This document shows, piece after piece, positions 1 through 5,588 of a stretch of DNA of 6,350 nucleotides. The notes under the pieces are model-generated. The model made no database searches. It was not told where the DNA came from and saw only the letters and a program-made list of their open reading frames with translations. Made by a program: the position numbers and the translations under genes. The DNA comes from an uncultured Eubacteriales bacterium (lineage in GTDB: Bacteria; Bacillota; Clostridia; Peptostreptococcales; Anaerovoracaceae). Numbering within the stretch: the first letter of the stretch is position 1; every line of letters starts with the position of its first letter. Where the stretch lies: positions 1 to 6,350 of the forward strand of contig CADCOV010000133.1 of the NCBI GenBank assembly GCA_902803185.1, in the 5' to 3' direction.

Positions 1-84
1 CGGCGGGTCGAGCCGACTGAAAGGGGAGGCGAAGACCGGCGGATCGCGGCAGCGAGACGCGAAATCCTGCTACCCTAGTGGGCG
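1..84 (+). other. 3' end of an unidentified rightward transcript
   Basis: A GC-rich tail leads directly into a rightward terminator, so something upstream is transcribed toward this point. It is not clearly coding. One frame stays open from base 1 to a TAG at 76-78, but its peptide is an Arg/Glu/Ala-rich tail I do not recognise. Another frame stops at 18-20, and the third runs through the terminator. The stretch can fold: GTCG/CGAC around a three-base loop (7-17), and GGA+TCGCG pairing with CGCGA+TCC (41-67, two-base bulge). CCC/GGG can also pair at 73-82. It could be the end of a structured RNA or the C-terminus of a protein. It matches no RNA family I can name. Confidence 0.3.
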
Positions 85-112
85 AAAAGCTCCGGTTCTG
101 CCGGAGTTTTTT
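85..112 (+). terminator. Rho-independent terminator of the upstream transcript
   Basis: The stem is CTCCGG (90-95) and CCGGAG (101-106), with loop TTCTG, followed by six T (107-112). A-T and G-T pairs extend it outward into AAAAG on the left. On the opposite strand the same hairpin is followed by four T, so it may also act weakly leftward. It ends the transcript entering from the left edge. Confidence 0.85.
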
Positions 113-143
113 CGTGTTTGGAATACTGGTAGTTGAATCCATG

Positions 144-176
144 AAAAAAGAAAGCTCCGGGCGTGCCGGAGCTTTC
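144..176 (-). terminator. Terminator of the dppA / Bfd-like operon
   Basis: A perfect 11-bp stem GAAAGCTCCGG (150-160) and CCGGAGCTTTC (166-176) has the five-base loop GCGTG. Read leftward it is followed by six T (complement of A144-A149). It lies 22 bases past the stop codon of the [2Fe-2S] gene. Its inner stem is the same CTCCGG/CCGGAG as the hairpin at 90-106. The rightward flank is moderately T-rich (TCGTTTGTTTG), so some bidirectional action is possible. Confidence 0.88.
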
Positions 177-198
177 TCGTTTGTTTGCTTTGTCTGGT

Positions 199-396
199 TC
201 AGAGGGCCGCGTTGGTCTCCTGCAGGATCATCTCCAGATCCTCCCGGCAGCCGCCGCACTTGTTGCCGATGTTCATCTGCGCGCAGAGGACCTTGAGGTC
301 GGTGACCCGGTTCCTGCGGATGAAGTCCTCGACTTCGCCCCGCGTCACGTGCTTGCAGAGACAGACTTCATAGCTTTTTTCGTGTTTGTAATCCAT
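199..396 (-). CDS. Bfd-like [2Fe-2S]-binding protein, 65 aa
   Basis: This is a small one-domain protein of the bacterioferritin-associated-ferredoxin (BFD-like) [2Fe-2S] family. Cluster ligands are visible as Cys12-x-Cys14 (VCLC) and Cys47-x2-Cys50 (GNKCGGC), 32 residues apart, close to the pattern in E. coli Bfd (VCLC and GNQCGKC). Between them is a helical, charged segment with one further Cys38. In the family, such domains pass electrons to ferritins or form modules of larger reductases; a free-standing copy needs a partner, and none is visible here. It lies 9 bases after dppA on the same strand. Its ribosome site AGGAGG (401-406) touches the dppA stop codon, so the two are probably co-transcribed and may be translationally coupled. 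The family call is firm; the physiological role is unknown. Confidence 0.9.
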   Translation of the reverse strand: MDYKHEKSYEVCLCKHVTRGEVEDFIRRNRVTDLKVLCAQMNIGNKCGGCREDLEMILQETNAAL

Positions 397-400
397 ATAT

Positions 401-406
401 CCTCCT
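401..406 (-). promoter_or_regulatory. Ribosome binding site of the Bfd-like gene
   Basis: AGGAGG on the minus strand stands four bases before the ATG at 396-394. Its last base overlaps the TAA stop of dppA (408-406). This fixes the start and suggests coupling of the two genes. Confidence 0.75.
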
Positions 407-1242
407 TAAAACAACGGGCTGTAAAATTCGGCGCCGGCTTCGGTCATGACCTGACGGGCCCGCATCGCTTCCTCGATGCTGCGGCAGCGGATCCCTACGG
501 TGAAGGCGTCGATGCGCTTCGTACCCGGGACGCGCTCCGCACCGTCCGCCAGATTGACCTGCTGGAACGTGATCTCCATGTACGGATCCTTCGGGACCTC
601 GACCGGAGCGATGTTCTGGACGTTTTCGGCTGCCCGCTTCGCCGCCGCGCGGATCTTCTCGTGGGCCTCCTTCATGGAGAGGCATCTGCCGCAGAATCTT
701 CCTTCCGCCCACTTCAGGATCACCGCTTCCGCCTGCGGGCAGAAGTCCGCCGCCTCCGCCGCCAGGGCCGCGTCGCCGCTGGTCATCAGGAGAGGGACGC
801 CCCGTTCCGCAGCGAGGTAGGAGTTGAAGCCCAGCTCGCCGACGGATTTGCCGTTGATGCTGATGTTGCGGACTTTGATCGCGTCGTAGGTGTGGTCGAG
901 GAGGGCGTGCTGCGTTCCGAACTTGGCGTGGTAGCCGGTGCACAGAAGGCCGCTGTAGGAGCTGTCGATGCTGTGGACCATGGAATCCGGCCGGGTCGTG
1001 CCCCTGAGCAGCTGGGCTCTCGGATCGAGGCGGTCGTAGAGGATGTTCTGGGCGATGTTGTGGGAGTCGCACACGACGATCTCGTCCGCACCGCCTTCGC
1101 AGAGGCCGCCAATGACGGCGTTCAGTTCATCTGTCATCCAGATGCGCGCTGTCTGATAGTTGCTGCCGACTTCTTCGATGTCCTCCGGCGCCACGACGCC
1201 GCAGACACCTTCGAGATCCGCGGAGATGAAGAACTTTTTCAT
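406..1242 (-). CDS. dppA: M55 family D-aminopeptidase DppA
   Basis: This is a predicted cytoplasmic zinc-dependent peptidase of family M55. The family member B. subtilis DppA releases N-terminal D-amino acids from D-Ala-containing peptides, probably for salvage of peptidoglycan fragments. The protein has 278 residues, against about 274 for the B. subtilis enzyme. Family metal-site positions are visible: S-A-D9-L-E11-G at the N-terminus, CDSH61N, GYH105A and GE136LGFN. From memory, B. subtilis DppA has Cys115 as a proposed nucleophile; the matching stretch here (LLDHTY, 114-119) has no Cys, so the mechanism may differ or that assignment may not be general. No signal peptide is present. I chose the ATG at 1242 because AGAAGGAGG lies six bases before it. 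A GTG 21 bases further upstream is in frame but would place the ribosome site inside the gene. It is the first gene of a two-gene operon with the Bfd-like protein. Confidence 0.9.
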   Translation of the reverse strand: MKKFFISADLEGVCGVVAPEDIEEVGSNYQTARIWMTDELNAVIGGLCEGGADEIVVCDSHNIAQNILYDRLDPRAQLLRGTTRPDSMVHSIDSSYSGLLCTGYHAKFGTQHALLDHTYDAIKVRNISINGKSVGELGFNSYLAAERGVPLLMTSGDAALAAEAADFCPQAEAVILKWAEGRFCGRCLSMKEAHEKIRAAAKRAAENVQNIAPVEVPKDPYMEITFQQVNLADGAERVPGTKRIDAFTVGIRCRSIEEAMRARQVMTEAGAEFYSPLF

Positions 1243-1274
1243 GGGGATCCTCCTTCTGTTCACGTTCTGCTTTC

Positions 1275-1303
1275 ATTGTAAGCGCCGGAGGGGAAAAGGG
1301 CAA
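1275..1303 (-). promoter_or_regulatory. SigA-type promoter of the dppA operon
   Basis: On the minus strand, TTGCCC (1303-1298) is separated by exactly 17 bases from TACAAT (1280-1275). Transcription would start near 1268, giving a leader of about 26 bases before dppA. It lies just downstream of the spoVG terminator, so the dppA operon appears to be an independent unit. The call rests on sequence match only. Confidence 0.7.
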
Positions 1304-1316
1304 GTCCGGCTGGAAG

Positions 1317-1339
1317 AAAAAACCGCCCTTGCGGGCGGT
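1317..1339 (-). terminator. Terminator of spoVG
   Basis: Read leftward, ACCGCCC pairs with GGGCGGT around a GCAA (GNRA-type) loop, and a run of T follows (complement of A1317-A1322). It begins 17 bases after the spoVG stop codon and ends before the dppA promoter, insulating the two units. Confidence 0.92.
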
Positions 1340-1356
1340 CCTGCGGGTCGGGATGA

Positions 1357-1656
1357 TCAAAGCTCTTCGGCCGGCTGATCGTCCTCTTCCTCCTTCTCCT
1401 TCTCCAGCATGATATAGTACTGCTCGAGGATCGCGTCGCGGATCTTGGCGCGGGTCTCGGAGACGAGAGGGTGGGCGATGTCGCGGAATTCTCCGTCGCT
1501 CATCTTCCGGCTCGGCATGGCGATGAACAGGCCGTTCTCACCGTCGATGACCTTGATGTCATGGACGACGAATTCCTGGTCGATCGTGCTCGACGCGATG
1601 GCCTTCATCTTGCCCTCGTTCTTGACTTTACGAATCCGTACATCAGTAATTTGCAT
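1357..1656 (-). CDS. spoVG: SpoVG family nucleic-acid-binding regulator
   Basis: SpoVG is a small conserved regulator, first found as a stage V sporulation gene in Bacillus; family members bind RNA and/or DNA. It also occurs in non-sporulating bacteria, so it does not prove that this organism makes spores. The 99 residues start with the typical [11 protein letters not shown], followed by [19 protein letters not shown] and IAMPSRK (about 26-51) and DIAHPL (59-64). The C-terminal tail is very acidic and Lys/Glu-rich (from about 85), as is common in the family. AGGAAGGTG precedes the ATG by five bases. In B. subtilis spoVG lies directly before glmU and prs on the same strand; here it points away from them, and murC takes its place. 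Confidence 0.96.
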   Translation of the reverse strand: MQITDVRIRKVKNEGKMKAIASSTIDQEFVVHDIKVIDGENGLFIAMPSRKMSDGEFRDIAHPLVSETRAKIRDAILEQYYIMLEKEKEEEDDQPAEEL

Positions 1657-1689
1657 GTCTTCACCTTCCTATAAGTAATCCTTTACTCT

Positions 1690-1718
1690 ATTATATGTGA
1701 AACGTACAAGAAAGGCAA
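1690..1718 (-). promoter_or_regulatory. SigA-type promoter of spoVG
   Basis: On the minus strand, TTGCCT (1718-1713) is followed after 17 bases by a perfect TATAAT (1695-1690). The predicted start near 1683 gives a leader of about 26 bases. In B. subtilis spoVG is known for a SigH promoter; I see no clear SigH-like site here, so expression looks vegetative. The build resembles the dppA promoter (TTGCC, 17-base spacer, TA-AAT). Confidence 0.82.
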
Positions 1719-1726
1719 CCTCTACC

Positions 1727-1746
1727 ATAAAAAATCGTATTTTTAT
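1727..1746. repeat. AT-only inverted repeat upstream of the spoVG promoter
   Basis: ATAAAAA (1727-1733) and TTTTTAT (1740-1746) are inverted around six bases, 9 bp upstream of the spoVG -35 box. It could be an UP-element-like stretch or an operator. A chance AT-rich palindrome is equally possible. Confidence 0.35.
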
Positions 1747-1779
1747 ACACTAAAGCAGTAAACCAAGCCGGAACCACAT

Positions 1780-1803
1780 CAGCGCCGCGAAAAGCCGGTG
1801 CTG
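1780..1803 (+). repeat. GC-rich hairpin in the spoVG-murC intergenic region
   Basis: CAGCGCCG (1780-1787) pairs with CGGTGCTG (1796-1803) over eight pairs including one G-T, with an eight-base loop. It lies upstream of both promoters as transcribed, so it is in neither leader. No T-run follows directly, so it is not a good terminator. Its function is unknown; it may be a relic or a protein-binding site. Confidence 0.4.
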
Positions 1804-1852
1804 CTCTCCACAATATATTTTTTGACTGGGAGGCGCAAAACCATTGCAAGTA

Positions 1853-1861
1853 TGGTATAAT
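1853..1861 (+). promoter_or_regulatory. Extended -10 promoter of the murC operon
   Basis: TGGTATAAT contains a perfect TATAAT (1856-1861) with the TGN extension. No good -35 box stands at 16-18 bases; a TTGACT at 1822-1827 is 28 bases away, too far for a normal spacer. Transcription would begin near 1868, about 23 bases before murC. This is the only promoter I can support for the five rightward genes. Confidence 0.65.
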
Positions 1862-1877
1862 AACCGTACCTATCAAC

Positions 1878-1883
1878 AGGAGG
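1878..1883 (+). promoter_or_regulatory. Ribosome binding site of murC
   Basis: AGGAGG lies seven bases before the ATG at 1891. A closer ATG at 1887 is out of frame and only three bases away, so 1891 is the start. Confidence 0.85.
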
Positions 1884-1890
1884 ACTATGG

Positions 1891-3276
1891 ATGATCAATC
1901 TCACAGAGCACCGCAGCATTCACTGCATCGGCATAGGAGGCGTCGGCGTCTCCGCGATCGCAGAGATTTTGCTTGCGCGCGGATATAAGGTAACGGGTTC
2001 CGACATCAGGGAATCCGAACTCACAGACAAGCTGAAGGAAATGGGCGCCACGATCTTCATCGGCCAGAAGGCGGAGAACGTGGAGGGCGCCGACCTCATC
2101 ATTTATTCGGCGGCCATCGCCGAGGAGAACCCGGAGTTCAAGAGAGCCATGGAGCTCGGGATCCCAATGGCGTCCAGGGCAGAGGTCCTGGGACGCCTCA
2201 TGGACGAATTCGAAAACAGCATAGCGATCAGCGGCACCCACGGCAAGACGACGACCACGTCGATGGTCTCCCTGATCCTCCAGAAGGCGGCTTTGGACCC
2301 GACGATCCTGGTCGGCGGCACGCTCTCGGAGATCAACGGGAATTGCAAGGTGGGGAGCAGCTCTTTTTTTGTGACGGAGGCCTGTGAATACAGAGACAGC
2401 TTCCTGGAGCTGCGACCGGCCCTCGAGGTGATCCTGAACATCGATTCCGACCACCTGGATTACTTCAAGGACGTGGAGCACATCGTCCGCTCCTTCGACC
2501 GCTTCACCGGGAACATCCGGGAGGGGGGCAGGCTCATCGCCTACGATGCCAACCCGTTCGTCAACCGGATCATCAAGGACATGCCGGACGTCATCACCTA
2601 CGGCTACAACTCCGGCAGCACCTATTCCATCACCGACGTGCGCTTTACCGGCCAGGGCATGCCTTGCTTCGACATCCTCTACAAAGGGGAGGATCTCGGC
2701 AGGGTGGAGCTCCAGGTCCCGGGCGAACACAACATCCTGAACGCCGCCGCGGCCTTCGCCTGTACCCACACGCTGGGCGTCGATCCGAAGGTCATCATCG
2801 AGACCCTGCACGCCTATAAGGGGACGCGCCGCCGCTTCGACATCCTGGGAAGGACGGAGAAGGGGGTCATGGTGGTGGACGACTACGCCCATCATCCGAC
2901 GGAGATCAAAGCGACCCTTTCCGCGGCCCAGAACCTGCCGCACAACCGGATCTGGTGCGTGTTCCAGCCGCATACCTACACCAGGACGCTGGCGCTCTTC
3001 GACGAGTTCGCCGGTGCCTTTGAGCAGGCCGATATCCTGATCCTCACCGACATCTACGCCGCGCGGGAGAAGGACATCTATAACGTGAACAGCGAGCTTC
3101 TGGCGGAGCGGATCCGGGCCACCCATCCGGACAAGGACATCCGCTACGTGAGCGACATGGCTTTGATCGCCGAGACCGTCGACGCCGAGACCGAAGAGGG
3201 CGACCTCGTCATCGTCATGGGCGCCGGCGACGTCTACAAGGTCGGCCATATGATGGTCAAGGAGGAAGAAGCATGA
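1891..3276 (+). CDS. murC: UDP-N-acetylmuramate--L-alanine ligase MurC
   Basis: MurC is the cytoplasmic ATP-dependent ligase that adds L-alanine to UDP-N-acetylmuramic acid, the first amino-acid step of peptidoglycan stem-peptide synthesis. The 461 residues fit the family's length. The three Mur-ligase domains are visible: a Rossmann-like UDP-binding N-domain with HCIGIGGVGVSAIAE (11-25) and GSD (37-39); the central ATPase with P-loop SGTHGKTTT (114-122), TEACEY (162-167), NIDSDHLDYF (183-192) and GEHNILNAAAA (278-288); and the C-terminal domain with DDYAHHPTEI (330-339), FQPHTYTRT (358-366), DIYAAREK (387-394) and GAGD (444-447). HCIGIGG and DDYAHHPTE distinguish it from MurD, MurE and MurF. 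It leads the rightward operon and overlaps the next gene by four bases. Confidence 0.98.
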   Translation: MINLTEHRSIHCIGIGGVGVSAIAEILLARGYKVTGSDIRESELTDKLKEMGATIFIGQKAENVEGADLIIYSAAIAEENPEFKRAMELGIPMASRAEVLGRLMDEFENSIAISGTHGKTTTTSMVSLILQKAALDPTILVGGTLSEINGNCKVGSSSFFVTEACEYRDSFLELRPALEVILNIDSDHLDYFKDVEHIVRSFDRFTGNIREGGRLIAYDANPFVNRIIKDMPDVITYGYNSGSTYSITDVRFTGQGMPCFDILYKGEDLGRVELQVPGEHNILNAAAAFACTHTLGVDPKVIIETLHAYKGTRRRFDILGRTEKGVMVVDDYAHHPTEIKATLSAAQNLPHNRIWCVFQPHTYTRTLALFDEFAGAFEQADILILTDIYAAREKDIYNVNSELLAERIRATHPDKDIRYVSDMALIAETVDAETEEGDLVIVMGAGDVYKVGHMMVKEEEA

Positions 3277-3968
3277 CCTTCGAGGAATACGAAGCGAAGC
3301 GGATCAGGAAGCGGGAGATCGCGATCCGCCATCTGGAGGCCGGGGTCGAGTTCGAGGACATCGATTCCGTCTACATCGGCGAGGACGTCGTGATCGGCGA
3401 GGGCACCTACATCGGGCCTTGCGTCACCCTGGAAGGCGCTACCGTCATCGGGAAGAACTGTAAGATCTACCAGAACTCCAGGCTTTCCAACGCCGTCGTC
3501 GGCGACGAGTCCAAGGTGACGAGCTCCGTCCTGCTGGACGCGGCCGTGGGCTGCGGCACAGAGGTCGGCCCGTTCGCCTATCTGAGGCCGGGCACCAAAG
3601 TCGGCGATCATTGCAAGGTCGGTGACTTCGTGGAGGTCAAGAACTCCGTGATCGGAGACGGGACCAAGGCCGCCCATCTCACCTACATCGGAGACGCGGA
3701 CGTGGGGAAGAACGTGAACTTCGGCTGCGGCGTCGTCTTCGTCAACTACGACGGGACCAACAAGCATCGTTCCACGGTGGGGGACGGATGCTTCATCGGC
3801 TGCAACGCCAACCTCGTATCGCCGGTCATAGTCGGCGACGGCGCCTACGTGGCCGCCGGCACCACCATTACGGAAGATGTTCCTGAAGACGCCCTCTGCA
3901 TCGGCAGATCCAGACAGACCGTCATCGAGGGATGGGCGGAGAAGAGAGCGCTCTACAGGAAGAAATAA
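3273..3968 (+). CDS. glmU: Stand-alone GlmU C-terminal acetyltransferase domain
   Basis: This is a left-handed beta-helix acetyltransferase equal to the C-terminal half of GlmU. In GlmU that half transfers acetyl from acetyl-CoA to glucosamine-1-phosphate, giving GlcNAc-1-phosphate. At 231 residues it is about half the usual 450-460. It begins where the interdomain helix of GlmU lies (residues 1-30, with [14 protein letters not shown]), so the uridyltransferase domain, including its usual N-terminal nucleotide-binding loop, is absent. Hexapeptide turns fill 33-200. Active-site residues by comparison with E. coli GlmU are kept: Arg105, Lys123, His135, Tyr138, Asn149, NYDGTNK (158-164) and Arg212. 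Cys177 stands where E. coli has Ser405, a change I believe is common in Firmicutes. ATGA overlaps the murC stop, with GGAGGAAG before it, so translation is probably coupled. The family call is firm; whether it works alone or with a separate uridyltransferase is unknown. Confidence 0.9.
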   Translation: MTFEEYEAKRIRKREIAIRHLEAGVEFEDIDSVYIGEDVVIGEGTYIGPCVTLEGATVIGKNCKIYQNSRLSNAVVGDESKVTSSVLLDAAVGCGTEVGPFAYLRPGTKVGDHCKVGDFVEVKNSVIGDGTKAAHLTYIGDADVGKNVNFGCGVVFVNYDGTNKHRSTVGDGCFIGCNANLVSPVIVGDGAYVAAGTTITEDVPEDALCIGRSRQTVIEGWAEKRALYRKK

Positions 3969-3988
3969 TTCACCAAAGCTATCGCATA

Positions 3989-4012
3989 AGGAGGATCGAA
4001 AGGTCGATCGAA
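3989..4012 (+). promoter_or_regulatory. Leader of prs with a second SD-like site and small hairpin
   Basis: In the 59-base gap before prs a perfect AGGAGG (3989-3994) has no start codon at usable distance. It touches a small stem, GATCG (3994-3998) with CGATC (4005-4009). GATCGAA also occurs twice, at 3994 and 4006, 12 bases apart. The working ribosome site is the later GAGGTG (4017-4022). It could be a standby site, an SD lost by small duplication, or chance. Confidence 0.35.
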
Positions 4013-4027
4013 GGAAGAGGTGCAAAC

Positions 4028-4978
4028 ATGAAGAACGGTGCATTTTCTGATTTTAAGGTTTTTGCCGGGAACTCCCATCCGGAACTGGCGGAAGAGATCG
4101 CGAACATCCTGGGCAAGCCTTTAGGAAAAGCCACGGTCACGAAGTTCAGCGACGGAGAGATCTCCGTCAGTCTCTGGGAGACGGTCAGAGGCGTGGATGT
4201 CTACATCATCCAGTCCACCTGCGACCCGAGCAACGACAATCTCATGGAGCTCCTGATCATGATCGACGCCGTCAAGAGGGCGTCGGCTGGCAGGATCAAT
4301 GCCGTGATCCCGTATTACGGCTATGCTCGTCAGGACCGCAAGGCCAAGGCGAGAGACCCGATCACAGCCAAGCTGGTCGCCAACCTGATCATGGCGGCGG
4401 GCGCGGACCGCGTGGTCACCATGGACCTGCACGCCAACCAGATCCAGGGCTATTTCGACATCCCGGTGGATCACCTCGTCGGCATGCCGATCCTCGCCAG
4501 ATACTACAAGGACAAGAACATGGACGACCTCTGTGTGGTCTCTCCTGACCATGGCAGCGTGACCAGGGCGAGAAACCTGGCGCAGTACCTGAACTGCCCG
4601 ATCGCCATCGTGGACAAGCGCCGTCCTGAGCCGAACAAGAGCGAGATCATGAACATCATCGGTGACATCAAGGGCAAGAACTGCATCATCATCGACGACA
4701 TGATCGACACCGCCGGCACCATCACCAACGCCGCGAACGCCATCAAGGACATGGGCGCGAAGTCCGTCATGGCCGGCGCGACCCACGCCGTTCTGTCCGG
4801 TCCGGCGATCGAGCGCATCGAGAAGTCCGCCATCAGCGAGCTGGTGCTGCTGAACACCATCCCGCTCAGCGAGGAGAAGAGACTCGACAAGATGAAGTTC
4901 CTGTCCGTGGCGCCGCTGTTCGCGGAGGCCATCACCAGGATCTACACCAACGGTTCCGTCAGCAAGCTGTTCGACTGA
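4028..4978 (+). CDS. prs: Ribose-phosphate pyrophosphokinase (PRPP synthetase)
   Basis: Prs makes PRPP from ribose-5-phosphate and ATP in the cytoplasm, feeding purine, pyrimidine, NAD, histidine and tryptophan synthesis. The 316 residues match class I enzymes. Visible motifs are FSDGE (40-44), [10 protein letters not shown] (96-105), the metal/ATP-site [11 protein letters not shown] (133-143), SPDHG (172-176), the flexible catalytic loop [10 protein letters not shown] (197-206) and the PRPP loop [10 protein letters not shown] (222-231). I chose ATG 4028 because the family begins near here and GAGGTG lies five bases before it. The reading frame is open further upstream to an ATG at 3932, but that lies inside the GlmU-like gene and adds an unrelated sequence. 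It follows the GlmU domain as glmU-prs does in Bacillus, and pth starts 19 bases later. Confidence 0.97.
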   Translation: MKNGAFSDFKVFAGNSHPELAEEIANILGKPLGKATVTKFSDGEISVSLWETVRGVDVYIIQSTCDPSNDNLMELLIMIDAVKRASAGRINAVIPYYGYARQDRKAKARDPITAKLVANLIMAAGADRVVTMDLHANQIQGYFDIPVDHLVGMPILARYYKDKNMDDLCVVSPDHGSVTRARNLAQYLNCPIAIVDKRRPEPNKSEIMNIIGDIKGKNCIIIDDMIDTAGTITNAANAIKDMGAKSVMAGATHAVLSGPAIERIEKSAISELVLLNTIPLSEEKRLDKMKFLSVAPLFAEAITRIYTNGSVSKLFD

Positions 4979-4997
4979 TCCGAAACAGGAGAGATAC

Positions 4998-5588
4998 ATG
5001 TTAGTGATCGTGGGACTCGGCAACCCGGGGAAGAAGTATGCGAACACCCGACACAATATGGGGTTCATCACCCTGGACCGCTTTGCCGAGAAGCATAACA
5101 CGACAATTGAAAAGGTAAAGTTCAGATCTTTGGTCGGCGAGCTCAGTCTCGCCGGCCAAAAGGTTTTGTTGGTGAAGCCGCAGACCTTCATGAACCTGAG
5201 CGGGGAGGCGGTCCGGGACATCGCGCATTTTTACAAGATCGACCCGAAGGACCTGCTGGTGATCTACGATGACATCGATATCCCGACGGGTTCCGTCCGC
5301 ATCCGCTCCGCCGGCAGCGCCGGCACCCACAACGGCATGCGGTCCGTCGTGACCCAGCTGGGCAGCGACCGGTTCCCGCGGATCCGGATCGGGATCGGCA
5401 GCGACCAGAAGGGCGACCTGGTCGATTTCGTGATCGGGGGCTTCCGCAAGGAGGAGGTGCCGCTTCTGGAGGAGGCGGTGGACCGGGCGGTGGACGCCAT
5501 CGACTGCTTTATCCGCGAGGGCATCGACATCGCCATGAACCGGTACAATACCGGCAAGAAGAAGAAACGGGCCGAAGAGGATGAATAG
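4998..5588 (+). CDS. pth: Peptidyl-tRNA hydrolase
   Basis: Pth cleaves peptidyl-tRNA that drops off ribosomes, freeing tRNA for recharging. The 196 residues match the bacterial Pth family. Catalytic and substrate-binding positions, compared with E. coli Asn10, His20, Asn68, Asp93 and Asn114, are present as GNPG with Asn9, TRHN with His19, KPQTFMN with Asn66, YDDID with Asp91 and GTHNG with Asn112. The C-terminus is a charged tail, GKKKKRAEEDE. AGGAG (4987-4991) precedes the ATG. It lies between prs and mfd; ctc (rplY), which stands between prs and pth in Bacillus, is missing. Its last 8 bases overlap the start of mfd. Confidence 0.97.
   Translation: MLVIVGLGNPGKKYANTRHNMGFITLDRFAEKHNTTIEKVKFRSLVGELSLAGQKVLLVKPQTFMNLSGEAVRDIAHFYKIDPKDLLVIYDDIDIPTGSVRIRSAGSAGTHNGMRSVVTQLGSDRFPRIRIGIGSDQKGDLVDFVIGGFRKEEVPLLEEAVDRAVDAIDCFIREGIDIAMNRYNTGKKKKRAEEDE

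Noticed and set aside
78..296. Rightward 72-codon frame across both terminators
   Set aside because: It reads through two hairpin terminators and into the antisense of the Bfd-like gene, so it is not a plausible protein.
163..1281. Long rightward open frame of 372 codons opposite dppA
   Set aside because: It is antisense to two well-identified genes and runs across the dppA promoter. Its Asp/Val/Arg/Ala-rich composition is typical of a shadow frame in GC-rich coding DNA, and it shows no motif.
1780..1820. Hairpin followed by a T-rich stretch as a rightward terminator
   Set aside because: The T-run begins 12 bases after the stem, and no rightward gene lies upstream to be terminated.
1822..1827. 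TTGACT as the -35 box of murC
   Set aside because: It stands 28 bases from TATAAT, well outside the usual 16-18, and no -10 is found at the proper distance from it.
1691..1876. Leftward 61-codon frame between spoVG and murC
   Set aside because: It covers both divergent promoters and is not family-like. The same bases are better explained as control sequence.
1885..3249. Leftward open frame of 454 codons opposite murC
   Set aside because: It mirrors murC almost end to end and is rich in Val, Asp, Arg, Gly and His as expected for a complementary frame. MurC motifs are complete on the other strand.
3234..4043. Leftward open frame opposite the GlmU-like gene
   Set aside because: It is a shadow of the hexapeptide-repeat gene and ends inside the prs leader, with no motif of its own.
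4121..5221. Leftward open frame of 366 codons opposite prs and pth
   Set aside because: It spans two confirmed genes in antisense with low-complexity Asp/Val/His/Arg composition.
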